Part shown: positions 62,691 to 64,000 of the stretch, one piece after another
Layout: every line of letters starts with the position of its first letter
How positions within the stretch are numbered: the first letter of the stretch is position 1
NCBI GenBank assembly: GCA_008330645.1
Contig: VLTN01000041.1
Location: 248,001-312,000, forward strand
Length of the DNA stretch: 64,000 nt
Reading direction: 5' to 3'
Source of the DNA: Cafeteria roenbergensis
Taxonomy: Eukaryota; Sar; Bigyra; Bicosoecida; Cafeteriaceae
The notes under the pieces: generated by a model
Seen by the model: the letters and a program-made list of their open reading frames with translations, nothing else
Databases searched by the model: none
What the model was told of the DNA's origin: nothing
Program-made: the position numbers and the translations under genes

Positions 62691-64000
62691 ATGCTGCGCC
62701 GGACTCTCACCACTCTCTCGCAGAGCGCTGCCGCGACCAGCCCGAAGCCGTTTGGGCGGTGGTTCGCGGGGCTGGACCAGCTCACGGAGCCGGGTACCGT
62801 GGTTGTCGACTGCAGCGGGCCGCCTGCCTACGAGCGCGCCGTGAGAGCGCTGCACGACACGCTGCGCTGCTCCTCCGGCCGAGGGCAGCCGCTGCGTCTT
62901 CGCGTGCGACTGCCCTCGTCCGGGGCGCCTGGGCGTGGCGGCCGCCGCTCGGCCTTCCAGCTGCCCGACGCTTGCCCCCCGTGCTTCAACCACCGCCAAA
63001 GTCGCGAGCCAGCAGCCCCGCTCCCCCCCCCGACCGCACGGCACTGCCCCGAGCACCACGCTGACCACGTTTCGCAGCACTTGGCGGGTGCTAGGTGCCT
63101 CTCTGTGCCCCCGACGTTCAAGCAAGCCGGGAGTGAGCCACGTCAGCTGGGTGCGCTGGGCCGCAGCGACGATCGGCTGGATTCCCCCGCCCCCTTCCCC
63201 CTGCCGGGTCGGGCAGAACAGCCGCTTGCGAGGCGCGGGCGCGGGCAGGCTTGCGGGAAGGCCGCCCCGTCTGCCATCGCTCGTGCGGCTGCTCGTGCGC
63301 CGGCGACCTGCACTTCCGTCTCGCCCCGTGGCTTGCTCGCGATGACGCAGCCAACTCCGTCTCCTCGGAAGCCGAGGTCCAGGCGTGCGCTGCGCAGCTC
63401 GGCATCGGGAAGAACACCAAGGTCATTGCCTACGATGACATGGGCGGCCTCTTTGCGGCCCGCTTTTGGTGGGTGATGAGCATGTACGGCCACGACAACG
63501 TTCAGGTTCTGCACGCCGGCTGGCGCGGCGCGGCCAATTCTGGCGCCAAGGTCGAGAGCGGCCCGTGCCAGAACCCGCCGTCTGCCGACGTGGACGCGTT
63601 CACGGCCCAGCGCCGCGACGACTGGTTCGCGTCCACGGAGGACATGGTGGCCATGTCGCTTGACCCGCCCGTGAGCACGCTTGCCCAGCTCGCCTGCGCT
63701 CGCCACGCGCAGGCTCGCATTGACACGCCCGTGCTTGTTCCAGCGCGCCTGCTGCTTTTGCCGGCGTCCCTCGCCGTGGGCGCGGAGGCCGGAGGCACCG
63801 CACCAGCCTCTCTGTCTCCCCGACCTTTGGCGAGCCCGAGTCCGCAAGCCACGCCCCTGGAGACGCGCCCTCTCCGCTAGCCTCCGCCCCGATGCGCAGG
63901 TGGGCGTGCAGCCAGGAGTTGCCCGGCTGGTGGACGTGCGGTCCCCGCTCGAGGTGTCCGGCGAGGACCTTCGCGGAAACCCCGTTGGCGGCCACGTGCG
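62691..64000 (+). CDS. Two-domain rhodanese / mercaptopyruvate sulfurtransferase (5' part, 4 exons)
   Basis: The ATG at 62691 begins a mitochondrial-type presequence (MLRRTLTTLSQSAAATSP). Exons 62691-62840, 63078-63132, 63351-63670 and 63900 to the window edge connect in matching phases with donors GTGAGA, GTGAGC and GTGAGC. Together they build an N-terminal rhodanese domain: VVVDCSGPPAYERA, HLAGARCLSVPPTFKQAG, QLGIGKNTKVIAYDDMGGLF, ARFWWVMSMYGHDNVQVL. The second rhodanese domain has begun (ARLVDVRSPLEVSGEDL...GGHV) and continues off the window, where the catalytic Cys should lie. The family transfers sulfur from thiosulfate or 3-mercaptopyruvate to thiols or cyanide. The substrate cannot be told without the active-site loop. 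The second exon is only 55 nt but carries the diagnostic HLAGAR turn, supporting the model. Confidence 0.87.

Overview
This window looks like nuclear DNA of a free-living, compact-genome unicellular eukaryote. The base composition is very GC-rich (by eye about 70%) with strong G/C preference at third codon positions. The genes carry short spliceosomal introns (83 to about 380 bp, one of about 1.1 kb). Their products are typically eukaryotic: ribosomal protein uL15/RPL27A, a PICOT-type glutaredoxin, BAH and SANT chromatin proteins, PH-domain proteins, an inward-rectifier K+ channel and a villin headpiece. The lineage cannot be fixed from sequence reading alone; a GC-rich heterotrophic protist such as a bicosoecid-like stramenopile would fit, but this is a guess. 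I inferred 21 introns by joining reading frames. Nineteen donors read GTGAG, the other two read GTCAG and GTGCG, and all 21 acceptors end in GCAG.

Layout, left to right. The 3' end of an acidic Glu/Ala-rich gene (1-323). A 1557-aa protein with one HEAT-like segment (659-5415, +). A secreted GH92 mannosidase (5711-8503, -). A divergent 2559-aa single-exon protein (8858-16537, +). A membrane-anchored Rieske/AIF-type oxidoreductase (16778-19139, +). A secreted Kelch-repeat protein (19346-21126, +). GLRX3/PICOT (21550-22935, -). An unrecognised 950-aa protein (23104-26147, +). LIPT2 octanoyltransferase (26291-27334, -). A 4.45-kb repeat block (27450-31904). A Kir channel (32250-34217, -). A low-complexity protein with a clathrin-box-like motif (34540-36225, +). 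A long FAD-dependent DAO-family oxidoreductase (36587-39862, +). A small putative membrane protein (40211-40969, -). A SANT-domain protein (41440-42850, -). RPL27A (43243-44311, -). A BAH+SANT+Cys-rich-finger protein (44685-50383, -). A YeeE/YedE-family thiosulfate-transporter-like protein (50951-52731, +). An MDR-family oxidoreductase (53148-54842, -). An MGC-acylation-motif, double-PH-domain protein (55043-59980, +). A TPR protein ending in a villin headpiece (60762-62264, -). The 5' part of a two-domain sulfurtransferase (62691 to the window end, +).

Spacers are mostly 150-570 bp, and many genes form divergent pairs with short shared promoters or convergent pairs. No operon logic is expected. 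Some themes recur without being a pathway: Fe-S/redox and sulfur handling (Rieske-AIF, GLRX3, LIPT2, YeeE, sulfurtransferase) and chromatin (two SANT genes either side of RPL27A).

The most unusual items are the TPR-villin-headpiece fusion, the repeat block (two head-to-tail elements sharing a 7-bp junction, or equally a split-direct-repeat element), the acylated PH-PH protein with a Sec6-like helical region, and the uniform GTGAG...GCAG splice signals. No RNA gene, CRISPR array or recognisable intact transposon gene was found.
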